A stretch of 50,552 nt of DNA from Allorhodopirellula solitaria (GCF_007859855.1 NZ_SJPK01000008.1:123723-174274); one strand, 5' to 3'. Shown: positions 8,706 through 20,056, counted from the first letter of the stretch. Translations and numbers: made by a program. The notes: generated by a model not told the origin, from the letters alone.

Positions 8706-10757
8706 TTATGCGGCTTGAGGTTGGGCATCTTCCCAGTGCCGAGTCGCGTCGACGGGGGAGGTGGGCTGATCGCGGTTGGTCGCCGCGTGGATGGGAAGTC
8801 GCAGTTCGACTTCGGAGCCCTTCCCTTCGCCTTCGCTGCGCGGGATCAGCTGGCCACCGTGCTGGGAGACGATCCGGTAGGAGATGCTCAGCCCCAGTCC
8901 CGTGCCGCTGCCGTCGCGGCGACGGGTGTAGAAGGGTTCAAATAAGTGTTGGATGACTTCGGGGGTCATCCCGCAGCCGCTGTCGCGGACCCGGACGCTC
9001 GCGAAGTCGCCGTCGTTGCGAAGTGCGATGTCGACGCGTCCCTCACCGTCGACACTCTCCATCGCATTGGTGACGAGGTTCAGGATGACTTGTCGGATCT
9101 CTTGTGAGTTGGCATGTGCGACGACGGGCTCGTCGGCGTCAACGTGAATCTGTTTGCACTTGTATTGCCCGAGCGTGCCGATCATTTCGACCACGTCATG
9201 GACCAATGGGCTAATGTCGACCTCCTCTCGCTCCACATGTCCCACCCGGCTGAAGCTCAGCATCCGCTCGGTGATCGATTTGCAGCGGTACGCTTCACCC
9301 TGAATCCGTTGCAGGTTCTCTTGCAGAGTTTCCATCATCTCCTCGTCGACCAGGCGGTCCGATTCAGGAACCATCACCAGATCATTGACGCGTGATTCGA
9401 GTGACTCGGCGCTCCAGGCAATCGCTGCCATGGGGTTGTTGATTTCGTGAGCGAAGCCTGCTGCGAGGAACCCGATCCCAGCGAGTTGTTCGTTGCGGAT
9501 GACTTCACGAGATCGAATCTTGACCTCTTCGTCCTTCTCACGGCAGATCGTCTGGATGTGCAGCAGACTCTTATGAAAGCGATCGGTAACCTCATTGAGA
9601 ATCTCGCCGAGCTCACCAATCTCATCATCGCTGCCCATCTCGATCCGGTGGCGATACTCACCCCGTGCGACCAGGCGAGCGCCCATGACTAGATTGCTGA
9701 ATGGGCCAATCACCATCATTTGAAAGTACCACACCATCGTCACGGTGATCAGAGTCGCGATGCCTAGAGCGATCCAGGCGCCCGCGATCCCGACTCGGTG
9801 TTGCGTCTTAATGTGGTCGCTGAAACTAGCCATCTGGCCGTGCATCAATGCCAGATGGTCATGGGTCTGCTTGACGAGTCCGGTAAGTACGTCCGAAAGA
9901 GCATTGCGTCTGAGTTGAGAGTTGACGATCACGGACTGAGGATCCTCTAACATCGTATTGATATCGCGTATTTTGTGAGCGAGATCAATAACGATAGTTC
10001 GCTGCTCATAAGTATCGATCAGAGTGGCTGCGAGATCCGCCGCTTCCGGGCGCGGCGCCTGTTCCAAGGATTGTTGTTCTTGGAGTGGGAGTTTGAGTTG
10101 GATTGCATTAGCGTAGCGATCGAGTGCCATCGTCAGATCAAACATGGCTTGATCGAAGTTTGCCCACTCGAGCCGCATGTGGGTGTCAGCAAACATGGAG
10201 GATTTCGATGCTCCGATCGAGTCGATCATGCCCTCGTGCGACCTCATCAAGCAGATTCGCATATTGCAGTCGCGGAGCGCCGTGGCGCACTCACTCAAGT
10301 CCGTTGCCATCGGGAGTTCTCGGGCGCGAGTGCTGATCTCATCGGCGAGGGCGCGATAGCGATAGAACCCGACCAAGCCGACCACGGTCAAGAGCACGAT
10401 CGTGACCGCCAGGGTGGTGACACCGAAAAATAGCTTGGTGCGGATCGAGCGGCGTTGCAGCAAGCCGGTGATGGGCGCGCCCCGCTTCCATATTCCTGAG
10501 TCCGAGCCAGTCTGAGAGCCGGAGCAATCGAGGTCGATCGCACCGTCCTCGATCGATTCCCAGTCGCTCTGCTGTGGTGAGTGAGACTGGAGCGGCCTTT
10601 CGGTCTCGACGCCTCGCGATTTCGCTTGGGGCGGCGTCGCGGCGGAACGATCACCCCCTGTCGAGAGCGGCGGGCGAGATTGACGCGATGGGTCCCTGGA
10701 TGAAACCGTCGAGAACGGGCTTCGCAGGAAACGCCCAACTTGATGGGGAATGCGCAT
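8706..10757 (-). CDS. membrane histidine kinase (HAMP, HisKA, HATPase)
   Basis: This is the sensor kinase partnered with the downstream NtrC-type regulator. After a Pro/Ser-rich N-terminal cytoplasmic stretch come a first membrane segment (LFFGVTTLAVTIVLLTVVGL), a helical sensor region of about 200 residues, a second segment (WIALGIATLITVTMVWYF) and a HAMP domain. The HisKA box is FAHEINNPMAAIAWS with His437, followed by HATPase_c (NLVTNAMES, DSGCGMTP, GTGLGLSIS). ATG 10757 is preferred over 10793 because GGGAGG lies seven bases upstream of it. The sensor region resembles no ligand-binding domain that I can name; nitrate sensing is a guess from context. Confidence 0.92.
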   Translation of the reverse strand: MRIPHQVGRFLRSPFSTVSSRDPSRQSRPPLSTGGDRSAATPPQAKSRGVETERPLQSHSPQQSDWESIEDGAIDLDCSGSQTGSDSGIWKRGAPITGLLQRRSIRTKLFFGVTTLAVTIVLLTVVGLVGFYRYRALADEISTRARELPMATDLSECATALRDCNMRICLMRSHEGMIDSIGASKSSMFADTHMRLEWANFDQAMFDLTMALDRYANAIQLKLPLQEQQSLEQAPRPEAADLAATLIDTYEQRTIVIDLAHKIRDINTMLEDPQSVIVNSQLRRNALSDVLTGLVKQTHDHLALMHGQMASFSDHIKTQHRVGIAGAWIALGIATLITVTMVWYFQMMVIGPFSNLVMGARLVARGEYRHRIEMGSDDEIGELGEILNEVTDRFHKSLLHIQTICREKDEEVKIRSREVIRNEQLAGIGFLAAGFAHEINNPMAAIAWSAESLESRVNDLVMVPESDRLVDEEMMETLQENLQRIQGEAYRCKSITERMLSFSRVGHVEREEVDISPLVHDVVEMIGTLGQYKCKQIHVDADEPVVAHANSQEIRQVILNLVTNAMESVDGEGRVDIALRNDGDFASVRVRDSGCGMTPEVIQHLFEPFYTRRRDGSGTGLGLSISYRIVSQHGGQLIPRSEGEGKGSEVELRLPIHAATNRDQPTSPVDATRHWEDAQPQAA

Positions 10758-11083
10758 CGTTCGGCCTCCCAGGCCATGACTCGCGTGAAACATCCTTGTA
10801 ACGACTTGGTCAGCGTATCGAGGAGCGCCGGCTGCATCAAGATCGAAATGAGCCGCCCCAAACGGCCTTTTGATGAGGGGGACTAGCTAAAATGCAGGCA
10901 TTTTGACGACGAATCCTCGTCACACGATTGACCAAATCGGCGGATGCAAATACGCTTTCCCGCTTATTGACGGTACTAAACCAGACGCCCTTGGTGCGTC
11001 ACGAGGCAGCCCGATGCTTCCTACCCTGATGGTTTGGGCCGATTTGGATCTAAAAACCCCCCCAATAGGGACAGTTAGCGACG
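10758..11083. other. intergenic region upstream of ppdK
   Basis: This 326-bp gap separates the divergent kinase gene from ppdK. It is AT-richer than its surroundings. Two TTGACG hexamers (10913 and about 10965) could be -35 elements, but no convincing -10 goes with either. No RNA gene is seen. Confidence 0.4.
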
Positions 11084-13771
11084 ATGGCAAAGAAATCTAA
11101 CGCAGCCAAAATGGTTTACTACTTCGGCCAAAAGAAAACCGAAGGCAAAGGTCACCCGAAAGCCCTGTTGGGCGGAAAAGGGCTCAATCTCGCTGAAATG
11201 ACCTCCATCGGGCTGCCCGTGCCTCCCGGATTCACCATCACCACTGAAGTTTGCGGTGATTACTACACCCATGGCAAGAAACTGCCGGCCGGTTTGATGG
11301 ATGAAGTCAACGAAGCTGTCAAGCTGCTCGAGGACGAGCTCGACAAGAAGTTCGGTGACAACGACAACCCGCTGCTCGTCAGCGTTCGCAGCGGTGCCGC
11401 CGTTTCGATGCCTGGCATGATGAACACGATCCTCAACCTGGGACTCAACGACGAGGCCGCTGAAGGGCTTGCCAAAGCGACCAAGAACGAGCGATTTGCT
11501 TACGATGCCTATCGCCGCTTGATCAACATGTACGGCGACGTCGTGATGGGCTTGTCCCACCACAGTTTCGAAGAAGCGTTCGACAAGGTCAAGAAGAAAT
11601 ACAAGGTCACCGAGGACACCGACGTCCCCGCCGAAGGTTTGCGTGAACTTTGCGACGCCTACAAAGCCGTTTACAAAAAGCAAGCCGGCGAAGAGTTCCC
11701 ACAAGACCCCATCAAGCAACTCCAGCTCGCTATCGAGGCTGTGTTCGGCTCCTGGAACGCGGACCGTGCGATCTCCTATCGCCGCATCGAAGCTGCCAAG
11801 GGGAACTCGCAGATCGCCAATCTGATCGGTACCGCAGTGAACGTCCAAGCGATGGTTTACGGCAACATGGGTGACGACTCTGGAACGGGTGTGGGCTTCA
11901 CCCGCGACCCCAACACCGGACAGAACAAGTTCTACGGCGAGTTCCTGATCAACGCCCAAGGCGAAGACGTCGTCGCTGGGATCCGCACCCCACAACCCGT
12001 TGCTGAAATGGGCAAGTGGGACAAGGCGGCTCACAAGGAACTGATGGAAATCAAGAAGACGCTTGAGGACCATTACCAAGAGATGCAGGATATCGAGTTC
12101 ACGATCGAGAAGGGCAAGCTGTTCATGCTGCAGACCCGGACCGGGAAACGAAACGGCATCGCCGCCGTGAAGATCGCCTGCGACATGGTCAAGGAAGGCT
12201 TGATCACCGAGAAGGAAGCAGTCATGCGGGTTCCCGCATCGGACCTGACGCACTGCCTCCTGCCCTCGTTCAAGCCGACCGCTCGCAACGCTGCCGACCT
12301 GCTCTGCCGCGGCCTCAACGCTTCCCCCGGAGCCGCTGTCGGCAAACTCGCCTTCACCGCTCAAGAAGCCCGTGAGCGTCACGAAGCCGGCGAACAGGTG
12401 ATCCTCGTCCGCCGCGAAACCAGCCCCGAGGACGTCGAGGGCATGTCGGCCGCCGACGGGATCCTGACCAGCACCGGTGGTGCGACCAGCCACGCCGCTG
12501 TGGTCGCCCGCGGTTGGGGCAAGTGCTGCGTCGCTGGAGCCAGCGACGTCTCCATCAATGAGAAGAGCAAGAAGATCACGGTGACCAACGCCGAAGGTCA
12601 AACCCGCACCTTCACCGCGAAAGACACGATCAGCCTCGACGGTACCACCGGCGATGTCATGGCCGGCGAAGTCGAAACGCAAGAGCCGAAGCTGTCCGGT
12701 GACTTTGCCCAGCTGATGGAATGGGCCGATAAGTACCGCACGCTGAAGATCCGCACCAATGCGGATTCGCCCGCTGATAGCAAGCGAGCTCGCGATTTCG
12801 GTGCCGAAGGCATCGGCCTCTGCCGAACCGAACACATGTTCTTCGAAGCCGATCGCATCATCCACATGCGTGCGATGATTCTCGCCGACACCGAAGCGGA
12901 CCGCCGCGCCGCGTTGAAGAAACTTCTGCCCTTCCAACGCAAAGACTTTGAGGGCATCTTCAAAGCAATGGCCGGCCTGCCCGTCACCGTTCGCTTGCTC
13001 GATCCACCACTGCACGAGTTCCTGCCCCACGAAACCGCCAGCCAAAAACAGATGGCTGAAGAACTCGGCGTCAAGCCAGCCGAGATCAAGAAACGCGCCG
13101 AAGTGCTGCACGAATCCAACCCGATGCTCGGCCACCGCGGTTGCCGGCTCAGCATCACCTATCCCGAAATCCTCGAGATGCAGGTGCAAGCGATCGTGGA
13201 AGCCGCGATCAACTGCTCGAAAAAGAAGATCGACGCGCAAGCCGAAATCATGATCCCCTTGGTCGGTACCGCTGCCGAACTTCGCATCCTGCGTGAGCAG
13301 GTTGAGAAGACCATCGAGAAGACCAAGACCGCCAAGAAGTTCGAAGGCGAGTTAAGCATCTTGATCGGTACCATGATCGAGATCCCACGGGCCTGCCTGA
13401 CCGCTGACGAAGTCGCTGAGTATGCAGACTTCTTCAGCTTCGGCACCAACGACTTGACCCAAATGACGTTCGGCTACAGCCGCGACGACATCGGTGGCTT
13501 CCTGCCCGACTATATCGATGCCAAAATCCTGCCCGTCGACCCGTTCCAATCGCTCGATCAATCGGGTGTCGGACAACTCGTCGAGATGGGCGTCAGCAAG
13601 GGACGCAGCGAGAAAACCAAGCTGAAGATCGGTATCTGTGGCGAACACGGTGGCGATCCCGCATCGGTTGGTTTCTGCAACCAAGCCGGACTCGATTACG
13701 TCTCCTGCAGCCCATTCCGCGTGCCGATCGCGCGTTTGGCCGCTGCTCAAGCTGCGATTGAGCAGAAATAA
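11084..13771 (+). CDS. ppdK: pyruvate, phosphate dikinase
   Basis: This enzyme interconverts pyruvate, ATP and Pi with phosphoenolpyruvate, AMP and PPi. In order it has the ATP-grasp domain (GGKGLNLAEM, VRSGAAVSMPGMMNT), the swivelling phosphohistidine domain with His470 in GGATSHAAVVARG, and the PEP/pyruvate TIM barrel with GLCRTEHMF, SFGTNDLTQM and the catalytic Cys852 in GICGEHGG. Its length of 895 aa is normal for the bacterial enzyme. It is monocistronic: a clear terminator follows at 13793. In a planctomycete it probably serves PPi-linked glycolysis/gluconeogenesis. Confidence 0.97.
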   Translation: MAKKSNAAKMVYYFGQKKTEGKGHPKALLGGKGLNLAEMTSIGLPVPPGFTITTEVCGDYYTHGKKLPAGLMDEVNEAVKLLEDELDKKFGDNDNPLLVSVRSGAAVSMPGMMNTILNLGLNDEAAEGLAKATKNERFAYDAYRRLINMYGDVVMGLSHHSFEEAFDKVKKKYKVTEDTDVPAEGLRELCDAYKAVYKKQAGEEFPQDPIKQLQLAIEAVFGSWNADRAISYRRIEAAKGNSQIANLIGTAVNVQAMVYGNMGDDSGTGVGFTRDPNTGQNKFYGEFLINAQGEDVVAGIRTPQPVAEMGKWDKAAHKELMEIKKTLEDHYQEMQDIEFTIEKGKLFMLQTRTGKRNGIAAVKIACDMVKEGLITEKEAVMRVPASDLTHCLLPSFKPTARNAADLLCRGLNASPGAAVGKLAFTAQEARERHEAGEQVILVRRETSPEDVEGMSAADGILTSTGGATSHAAVVARGWGKCCVAGASDVSINEKSKKITVTNAEGQTRTFTAKDTISLDGTTGDVMAGEVETQEPKLSGDFAQLMEWADKYRTLKIRTNADSPADSKRARDFGAEGIGLCRTEHMFFEADRIIHMRAMILADTEADRRAALKKLLPFQRKDFEGIFKAMAGLPVTVRLLDPPLHEFLPHETASQKQMAEELGVKPAEIKKRAEVLHESNPMLGHRGCRLSITYPEILEMQVQAIVEAAINCSKKKIDAQAEIMIPLVGTAAELRILREQVEKTIEKTKTAKKFEGELSILIGTMIEIPRACLTADEVAEYADFFSFGTNDLTQMTFGYSRDDIGGFLPDYIDAKILPVDPFQSLDQSGVGQLVEMGVSKGRSEKTKLKIGICGEHGGDPASVGFCNQAGLDYVSCSPFRVPIARLAAAQAAIEQK

Positions 13772-13792
13772 GACGAAGCATCGCCCATCGAG

Positions 13793-13826
13793 AACGCCCC
13801 TCGGCTCGCGCCGGGGGGCGTTTTTT
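13793..13826 (+). terminator. intrinsic terminator after ppdK
   Basis: AACGCCCC and its complement within GGGGGGCGTT form a GC-rich stem directly followed by six T (13821-13826), 22 bp after the ppdK stop. Confidence 0.85.
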
Positions 13827-13933
13827 GTACCCAACGGCCACGCCTCCCGCCTGTCGCGACCGCTCGCGGCACGCGGGAGGCGTGGTCGCCAATTCTGCCG
13901 CCATTTCTCCCATCGACTCCCAAGGCCTCGACC

Positions 13934-14269
13934 ATGTCTGAAATCCACGCCAAGTACAACGAAGTTGAAAAGCTAATCGACGACGAGAAGTACGACGAAG
14001 CGATCCCTGCCCTCGAAGCGATCGTGGCCGAGGACGACACCTTCGTACTCGCTCATCTCGCCCTCTCCCGCGCCTACACCAAAACCGAAAAACACGATCT
14101 GGCGATCCAGCACGGCGAGCGCGTCTGCGAACTCGAACCCGAGGACGCATTCAACTTCACCGCCATGAGCGTGACCTACCAACGCGCCTGGGCGGGAACC
14201 CAGAACCAGGACTACATCCGCAAAGCCGAAGACGCCATGGCCCGGGCCCAACAACTCAACGCACAGTAA
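13934..14269 (+). CDS. small TPR-repeat protein
   Basis: This 111-aa soluble protein has about two to three tetratricopeptide helices (YDEAIPALEAIVAEDDTF, LAHLALSRAYTKTEKHDLAI). It has no signal peptide and no catalytic motif, so it is presumably a protein-binding scaffold. It follows ppdK in the same direction but beyond a terminator, so it probably has its own promoter. A repeat-rich region starts straight after it. Confidence 0.75.
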   Translation: MSEIHAKYNEVEKLIDDEKYDEAIPALEAIVAEDDTFVLAHLALSRAYTKTEKHDLAIQHGERVCELEPEDAFNFTAMSVTYQRAWAGTQNQDYIRKAEDAMARAQQLNAQ

Positions 14270-14284
14270 TGAAGCCTCGTGCTC

Positions 14285-15460
<1,176 letters not shown>

Positions 15461-16620
15461 GTCGCTCAAAATCGCGGCGTTGATTGTTGCTCGGCGAGAT
15501 GAGGGTGGTGGAAATATACGCAGAGCCGCTAGGACGCGAAGACGCGAAGCACCTGAAGACGCCTTGCGTCCCTGCGCCTTGGCGTCCTTGCGTTCTAATT
15601 GGCACGGCATGCCGGGCAGACGCTCGGTAGAACGCTGATCAGACCGGTGCGGGAACCGCTGGTGCGGACGCGGTCGACGCGGGCGAAACTGAGTCGCGGA
15701 CGGGAAACATCTGGTACGAGAAGGCGGATCGACGGCATAGAGTTAGCCAGCCTTCCCCGAATCGGAGCGAGGTTGGTCTTAACGCAGAGGCGCCGAGAAC
15801 GCAGAGAAGTTTTGCTTGACCCTCGAATCCAGCCTCCTCATACTCAATCGGCGCCAGTTGGCGACACGACTCCCTCCAACCGGCGATAACACTTCTCGTG
15901 CCACCGAGGGAATTGAAGGTCCAACCAGCGATAGCACCCCAGGGGACCAGGATGCCATCTTCGCAACCGGGGGTAATTGCCTCGTTCTGGCATTAGAGTA
16001 CGACAGTCGTGCTCGTGCTCAGTGAAACGGTGCTCGTGCTCGTAATCGATTAGGAAAGGGGCACTGATGTTCGATCCAATGTTTGACCACGATCGACTCG
16101 ACGTTTATCGTCTCTCGATCGAGTACACTGCTGATTCCTTCGCTGTATCGAAGGAATTGAACGGGCTCCACCGACCTGCCCGCGATCAATGGCTTCGTGC
16201 CGCCCAGTCGATTCCGCTCAACATCGCCGAGGGCAACGGTAAACGCAGCCTCAAAGACAGAGCGAGGTTTTTCGACATCGCTCGGGGCTCGTCTTTCGAA
16301 TGTGCTGCGATTCAAGATGTGCTCGTTGCCTCCGGCGGCATGGAGCATTCGCAGAGCTATCAATTGAAATCGAAACTCAAACGGATCGTCTCGATGTTGA
16401 CCAAGATGGCAATGAAGTTTGGCACCGTTTCGGAGTCACCAGGTGTATATGCACTGGATGTCGATAGCGAGCACGAGCACCGCGATGCTGAGCACGAGCA
16501 CGAAGAAGGCAGGAAGCCAGAACCATGACGTGCACTTAAGGGCGGCTTGCGCGATTTCAGAAACTGGGAATCAATCGGCCGTGGTGATGCGTGATTCTGG
16601 GAAAGAAGCACGCTGGCGCC
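15461..16620 (+). repeat. tandem 1.16-kb segment, copy 2
   Basis: This is the second unit of the tandem array. Compared with copy 1 it has only two GTGCTC units (16009-16020) instead of five, one fewer GAGCAC unit at the gene end, and an extra short duplication (ACGCGAAGACGCGAAG) near 15535. These are the changes expected of replication slippage. Confidence 0.9.
16067..16528 (+). CDS. four-helix-bundle protein, 23S rRNA IVS (S23/IVP) family, copy 2
   Basis: This 153-aa protein is near-identical to the protein at 14901. Visible differences are His to Pro in the second helix start (HRPARDQW), a few substitutions around SPGVYALDVDSE, and loss of one His-Glu unit in the tail. It has the same AAAGGGG ribosome-binding site. 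Both copies stay open and both keep the conserved SIPLNIAEGNG turn, so both may be functional. The role is unknown beyond the family name. Confidence 0.85.
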   Translation: MFDPMFDHDRLDVYRLSIEYTADSFAVSKELNGLHRPARDQWLRAAQSIPLNIAEGNGKRSLKDRARFFDIARGSSFECAAIQDVLVASGGMEHSQSYQLKSKLKRIVSMLTKMAMKFGTVSESPGVYALDVDSEHEHRDAEHEHEEGRKPEP

Positions 16621-17024
16621 GTCGCTCAAAATCGCGGCGTTGATTGTTGCTCGGCGAGATGAGGGTGGTGGAAATATACGCAGAGCCGCTAGGACGCGAA
16701 GACGCGAAGCACCTGGAGACGCCTTGCGTCTCTGCGACTTGGCGTCCTTGCGTTCTAATTGGCACGGCATGCCGGGCAGACGCTCGGTAGAACGCCGATC
16801 AGACCGGTGCAGGAACCGCTGGTGCTCGCGGGCGAAGCTGAGTCGCGGCCGGGAAACATCTGGTACGAGAAGGCGGATCGACGGCATAGAGTTAGCCAGC
16901 CTTCCCCGAATCGGAGCGTAGCGAGGTTGGTCTTAACGCAGAGGCGCAGAGAACGCAGAGAAGTTTTACTTGACCCTCGAATCCAGCCCTCTCATACTCA
17001 ATCGGCGCCAACGGGCGATAACAT
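16621..17024 (+). repeat. tandem segment, copy 3 (truncated before the gene)
   Basis: This third unit begins with the same GTCGCTCAAAATCGCGGCG and follows copies 1 and 2 with small changes (a deletion near 16826, an insertion near 16917). Similarity stops at about 17024, upstream of where the GTGCTC tract and the IVP gene would lie. Confidence 0.85.
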
Positions 17025-18203
17025 CCCCAAGGATTAGCTTGTCGGCCGACTGAATTCTGTACTCGCAAGGGATCGTCATGAAACCAAGCCGGCAAACTTT
17101 GCTCTCGTGCGGGGCAAGCCCACATGGGAGCGGGGTGAACGCTCCATGATTCTAATCGCAAAACGGGGATTCCTGTCAGACAAGCTGACAGGGGATCTGG
17201 TTTGGTGGAGAGTCAACAGCTCATTGTCACGTCCAATACGACATTGGTTAGGTCCATCAGCAACTATTGTGGGTTTCGCTTTGGGTGAGCCAAGGCGAGA
17301 GCGAATTCTGCGGAAGAATGCCCCCAATGCACAGTTGGATCTCGCTAGCGACGCCGCAGCGGTTCGCAGAGCCGTGGCGGCTCGATTCGCACTTGTGCGG
17401 GTTCTTCCACTGAGGAGTTTGCCGCCAGTCTTCTTGCTTCCGGGGCACAGGCACAGGCAAAGCCAAGACGCGAAGAGTGGATGTGAGACTGTAGCTGCCG
17501 GGAGAAACGGAGCCGAGCACTGCAGAGGTGCTGGCTTGGCAAGGGATATCTCGGTCGATGGTACGCCAATGGTGTTGCCGGTCCCTGGCGGACATTCGTT
17601 CGTCGGGCACCCATTTTTGTAAGATTATTGGATACTAGAGCCATGCCTTAAAATACCTTCCCGCTGTGCTCCGCGCACGCTTCCGTCGGATGAGCCACTT
17701 CGGCTGGCAGCGGACGCGTCCGCCGCCAGCATTTATTCGGTGACGGCATCGCTCATTTCGGACGCCACCGCCATGCCTCTAAAATCCAACACGCTGGAGT
17801 TACCCACGACAAACCCGGATGGACCATTGGTTACTCCCGCATTGCTTCGTTGTTCTCGCGGCCCACGCTGAACCGGGGCGTTCATCGTCGCTGATTCGGC
17901 AATCGAGTTGAGGCCTTTGTTTTGACCATGCCGGCTTTCCGAATGTTCAAGGATCGCCAGCAATACCAGCTCGCAATTGACGCGTATGGATGCCAGTTTG
18001 AGGCAATGGCAGTGCTCGTCGTCACGTCGGCTCAGAACCTATAACCGCTCAAGTCCACGCCATTCGGGATGGAGTCCATTTTGACGCTTGCGGACCCGGC
18101 CGGTATGATGCTTGGCCCGGTACGATGGCTCAGCGGATCGGGGGCAGGTGCCAACGTTGTGCTGAGATCATGATTATGACCGAGATGCAAGAGGGTGTTT
18201 CCG
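17025..18203. other. gene-poor region with interspersed repeats
   Basis: I find no convincing gene in this 1.18-kb stretch. It contains a small hairpin CCTGTCAG/CTGACAGG at 17172-17192, copy B of the interspersed repeat (17495-17695), and at 17757-17791 a block (TTCGGACGCCACCG, CATGCCT, AAAATCC) that recurs at 42400-42435 in the cas intergenic region. Open frames here have no domain-like content. Confidence 0.5.
17495..17695 (+). repeat. interspersed repeat family, copy B
   Basis: This is a diverged copy of the element at 292-463 and 27894-28117: GGAGAAACGGAGCCGAGC, GGCAAGGGATATCTCGGTCG, ACGCCAATGGTGTTG and ACGCTTCCGTCGGATGAGCC occur in the same order. A block of about 25 bases (the GCCAGCGTTTCCCTGCAAAA part) is deleted relative to the others. 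Confidence 0.65.
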
Positions 18204-19238
18204 ATGACGCAAACCAGCCAAGTGAACCGACGCATTCTGCTTCATTCCCGGCCGAAGGGGGAGCCGAGTGCAGAGAACTTTCAGCTGGAGAACGCTGAAA
18301 CTCCAGTGCCAGGTGAAGGTGAATTGTTGTTGCGGACGGTCTATCTGTCGCTCGACCCCTACATGCGAGGGCGGATGAGCGATGCGGAGTCCTACGCCGA
18401 GCCGGTTGCCCTCAACGAGGTTATGGTCGGCTCGACGGTCTGCCGTGTGGAGAAGTCCAATCACGCGGAGTTCGCTACCGGTGATCTCGTCCTCAGTCAA
18501 AGTGGATGGCAGGATTACGACGTTTCCGATGGCACGGGGCTCATTCGGCTCGATCCGCAGATGAAGCACCCTTCATTGGCCCTCGGCGTTCTGGGGATGA
18601 CGGGGTTCACCGCCTTCATGGGCCTCTTGGATATTGGACAACCTCAGGCGGGAGATACCGTCGCCGTCGCGGCCGCAACGGGTGCAGTGGGATCGGTTGT
18701 CGGGCAGGTCGCCAAGCTGAAAGGCTGCCGTGTCGTCGGCGTCGCGGGCGGTAGCGAGAAATGTGAATTCGCAGTCCAGGAACTAGGCTTTGACGCCTGT
18801 GTGGACCACCACGCAGCAAACTTTGCTGACCAACTCACTGCTGCATGTGACAAGGGTATTGATGTCTATTTCGAAAACGTGGGAGGCAAAGTCTTCGATG
18901 CGGTGCTTCCGCTCCTCAACACCAAAGCACGCATGCCCGTGTGCGGTTTGATCGCTCATTACAACGACACTGAGCTTCCGCCTGGTCCCGATCGCTTGAC
19001 GCTGTTGACGCAGACAATCCTGATCAAGAGACTCAAAGTGCAGGGCTTCATCATCTTTGACGACTACGGATCCCGCTACAACGAGTTCATCGAGACAATG
19101 AGCGGATGGGTCGAGGATCAGAAGGTCAAGTTCCGCGAAGATATTGTCGACGGCCTTGAAAATGCCCCCGACGCATTCATGGGAATGCTCAAGGGTAAGA
19201 ACTTCGGCAAACTCGTCGTTCGCGTCGGCAAGGGTTGA
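18204..19238 (+). CDS. NADP-dependent medium-chain oxidoreductase (CurA/leukotriene B4 12-hydroxydehydrogenase type)
   Basis: This zinc-independent MDR-family enzyme probably reduces the C=C bond of alpha,beta-unsaturated ketones or aldehydes with NADPH. The N-terminal GroES-like domain has LSLDPYMRGRMSD, and the nucleotide-binding fold has AAATGAVGSVVGQVAK. DVYFENVGG and VCGLIAHYN are diagnostic of the CurA/YncB/PTGR branch. At 344 aa its length is typical. ATG 18204 is chosen because AGAGGG lies eight bases upstream; a GTG nine bases earlier is in frame. It appears monocistronic. The physiological substrate is unknown. Confidence 0.9.
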   Translation: MTQTSQVNRRILLHSRPKGEPSAENFQLENAETPVPGEGELLLRTVYLSLDPYMRGRMSDAESYAEPVALNEVMVGSTVCRVEKSNHAEFATGDLVLSQSGWQDYDVSDGTGLIRLDPQMKHPSLALGVLGMTGFTAFMGLLDIGQPQAGDTVAVAAATGAVGSVVGQVAKLKGCRVVGVAGGSEKCEFAVQELGFDACVDHHAANFADQLTAACDKGIDVYFENVGGKVFDAVLPLLNTKARMPVCGLIAHYNDTELPPGPDRLTLLTQTILIKRLKVQGFIIFDDYGSRYNEFIETMSGWVEDQKVKFREDIVDGLENAPDAFMGMLKGKNFGKLVVRVGKG

Positions 19239-19297
19239 GGTTCATCCGACGGAAGCGTGCACAGATCACAGCGGAAGGTTTTTTGAGTACTGTCATA
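19239..19297 (-). repeat. interspersed repeat family, copy C (partial)
   Basis: Read on the minus strand this ends in ACGCTTCCGTCGGATGAACC, preceded by CTCAAAAAACCTTCCGC. It matches the right end of copies A and E. It starts at the stop codon of the oxidoreductase gene. Confidence 0.6.
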
Positions 19298-19903
19298 TCC
19301 AGAACGAAAATTTGCAGTGCGCGCGTACGCTCAGCGGCACCACCAATAGGGTAGCTTTTTCGACACTCAAAGTCCACTGTTTGTCGGCCAGCCAGCACGG
19401 CTCGGTTAGCTTTGGTGGTTCAGTCTCGCCACCCTGGTAGATATCCGAAGCTCTGAGAGCCCCACACTGTCTCATCCGGCGTTTGAACCGCTAACAGAGC
19501 ATCTCACTCTAGCACGGGCTTGCTCAGCAGAGCTACGCTCCACCGATACCCTCGGCATGCGACGACGTTGTTAGTGTGCTTGGCAGCACGACAATTCAGC
19601 CTAAGGCTTCAGAGCTTCGGACGGTTTCGATTCTACAGTGTTTTCCTGGTTCACTCCAAGACGAATTAGTAAGCCGATCAGCAAGTCGCCGATCGATTGA
19701 GGGCCTCGACGCTTCTTGCCAGCGAGAAGCTGCCAGGTCGCCTAATTCAAGCCAAGCGAACTCCGATTCAATCCATTCCATCGCCGCAGCCCTCCCTGAG
19801 CACACTAAGATCCTTTATGTGCCTGTGTATCTACCCGAAAAGATGTGTAGGATAAAGAGGGCATCGCCCTGGGGTCGGATAATCGGATAGCGAAATGTTT
19901 CGG

Positions 19904-20056
19904 TAGCCCCAACGGGGCGGCCCTCATGTTCGCCGCAATCCTGCCGTTCGGATGGCATGTGCAAATAGAGCCGCCCCGTTGGGGCTAACGCGAGGTGGTG
20001 GCGTCTGAAACCCCAGGCGTTGACTGGGGCTTTCATAGGACTGCCCCGTTGGGGCG
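19904..20056. repeat. palindromic GCCCCAACGGGGC repeat cluster
   Basis: The unit TAGCCCCAACGGGGCGGC (19904-19921) reappears inverted as GCCGCCCCGTTGGGGCTA (19970-19987), forming a large hairpin. A third GCCCCGTTGGGGC lies at 20043-20055, with ACCCCAGGCGTTGACTGGGG between them. This looks like a REP-type intergenic element. Confidence 0.65.

Noticed and set aside
11075-13240. 721-codon open frame on the minus strand opposite ppdK
   Set aside because: It is the antisense shadow of a highly conserved gene with strong codon bias; the translation has no domain character.
17107-17622. 171-codon frame in the repeat-rich region
   Set aside because: It ends inside interspersed repeat copy B and has no family resemblance; composition is that of translated non-coding DNA.
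19596-19805. Minus-strand frame MEWIESEFAWLELGD with a good ribosome-binding site, resembling a transposase N-terminus, and a DUF721-like stretch in another frame
   Set aside because: Neither frame continues into a convincing domain. It could be a gene relic, but support is too weak for a call.
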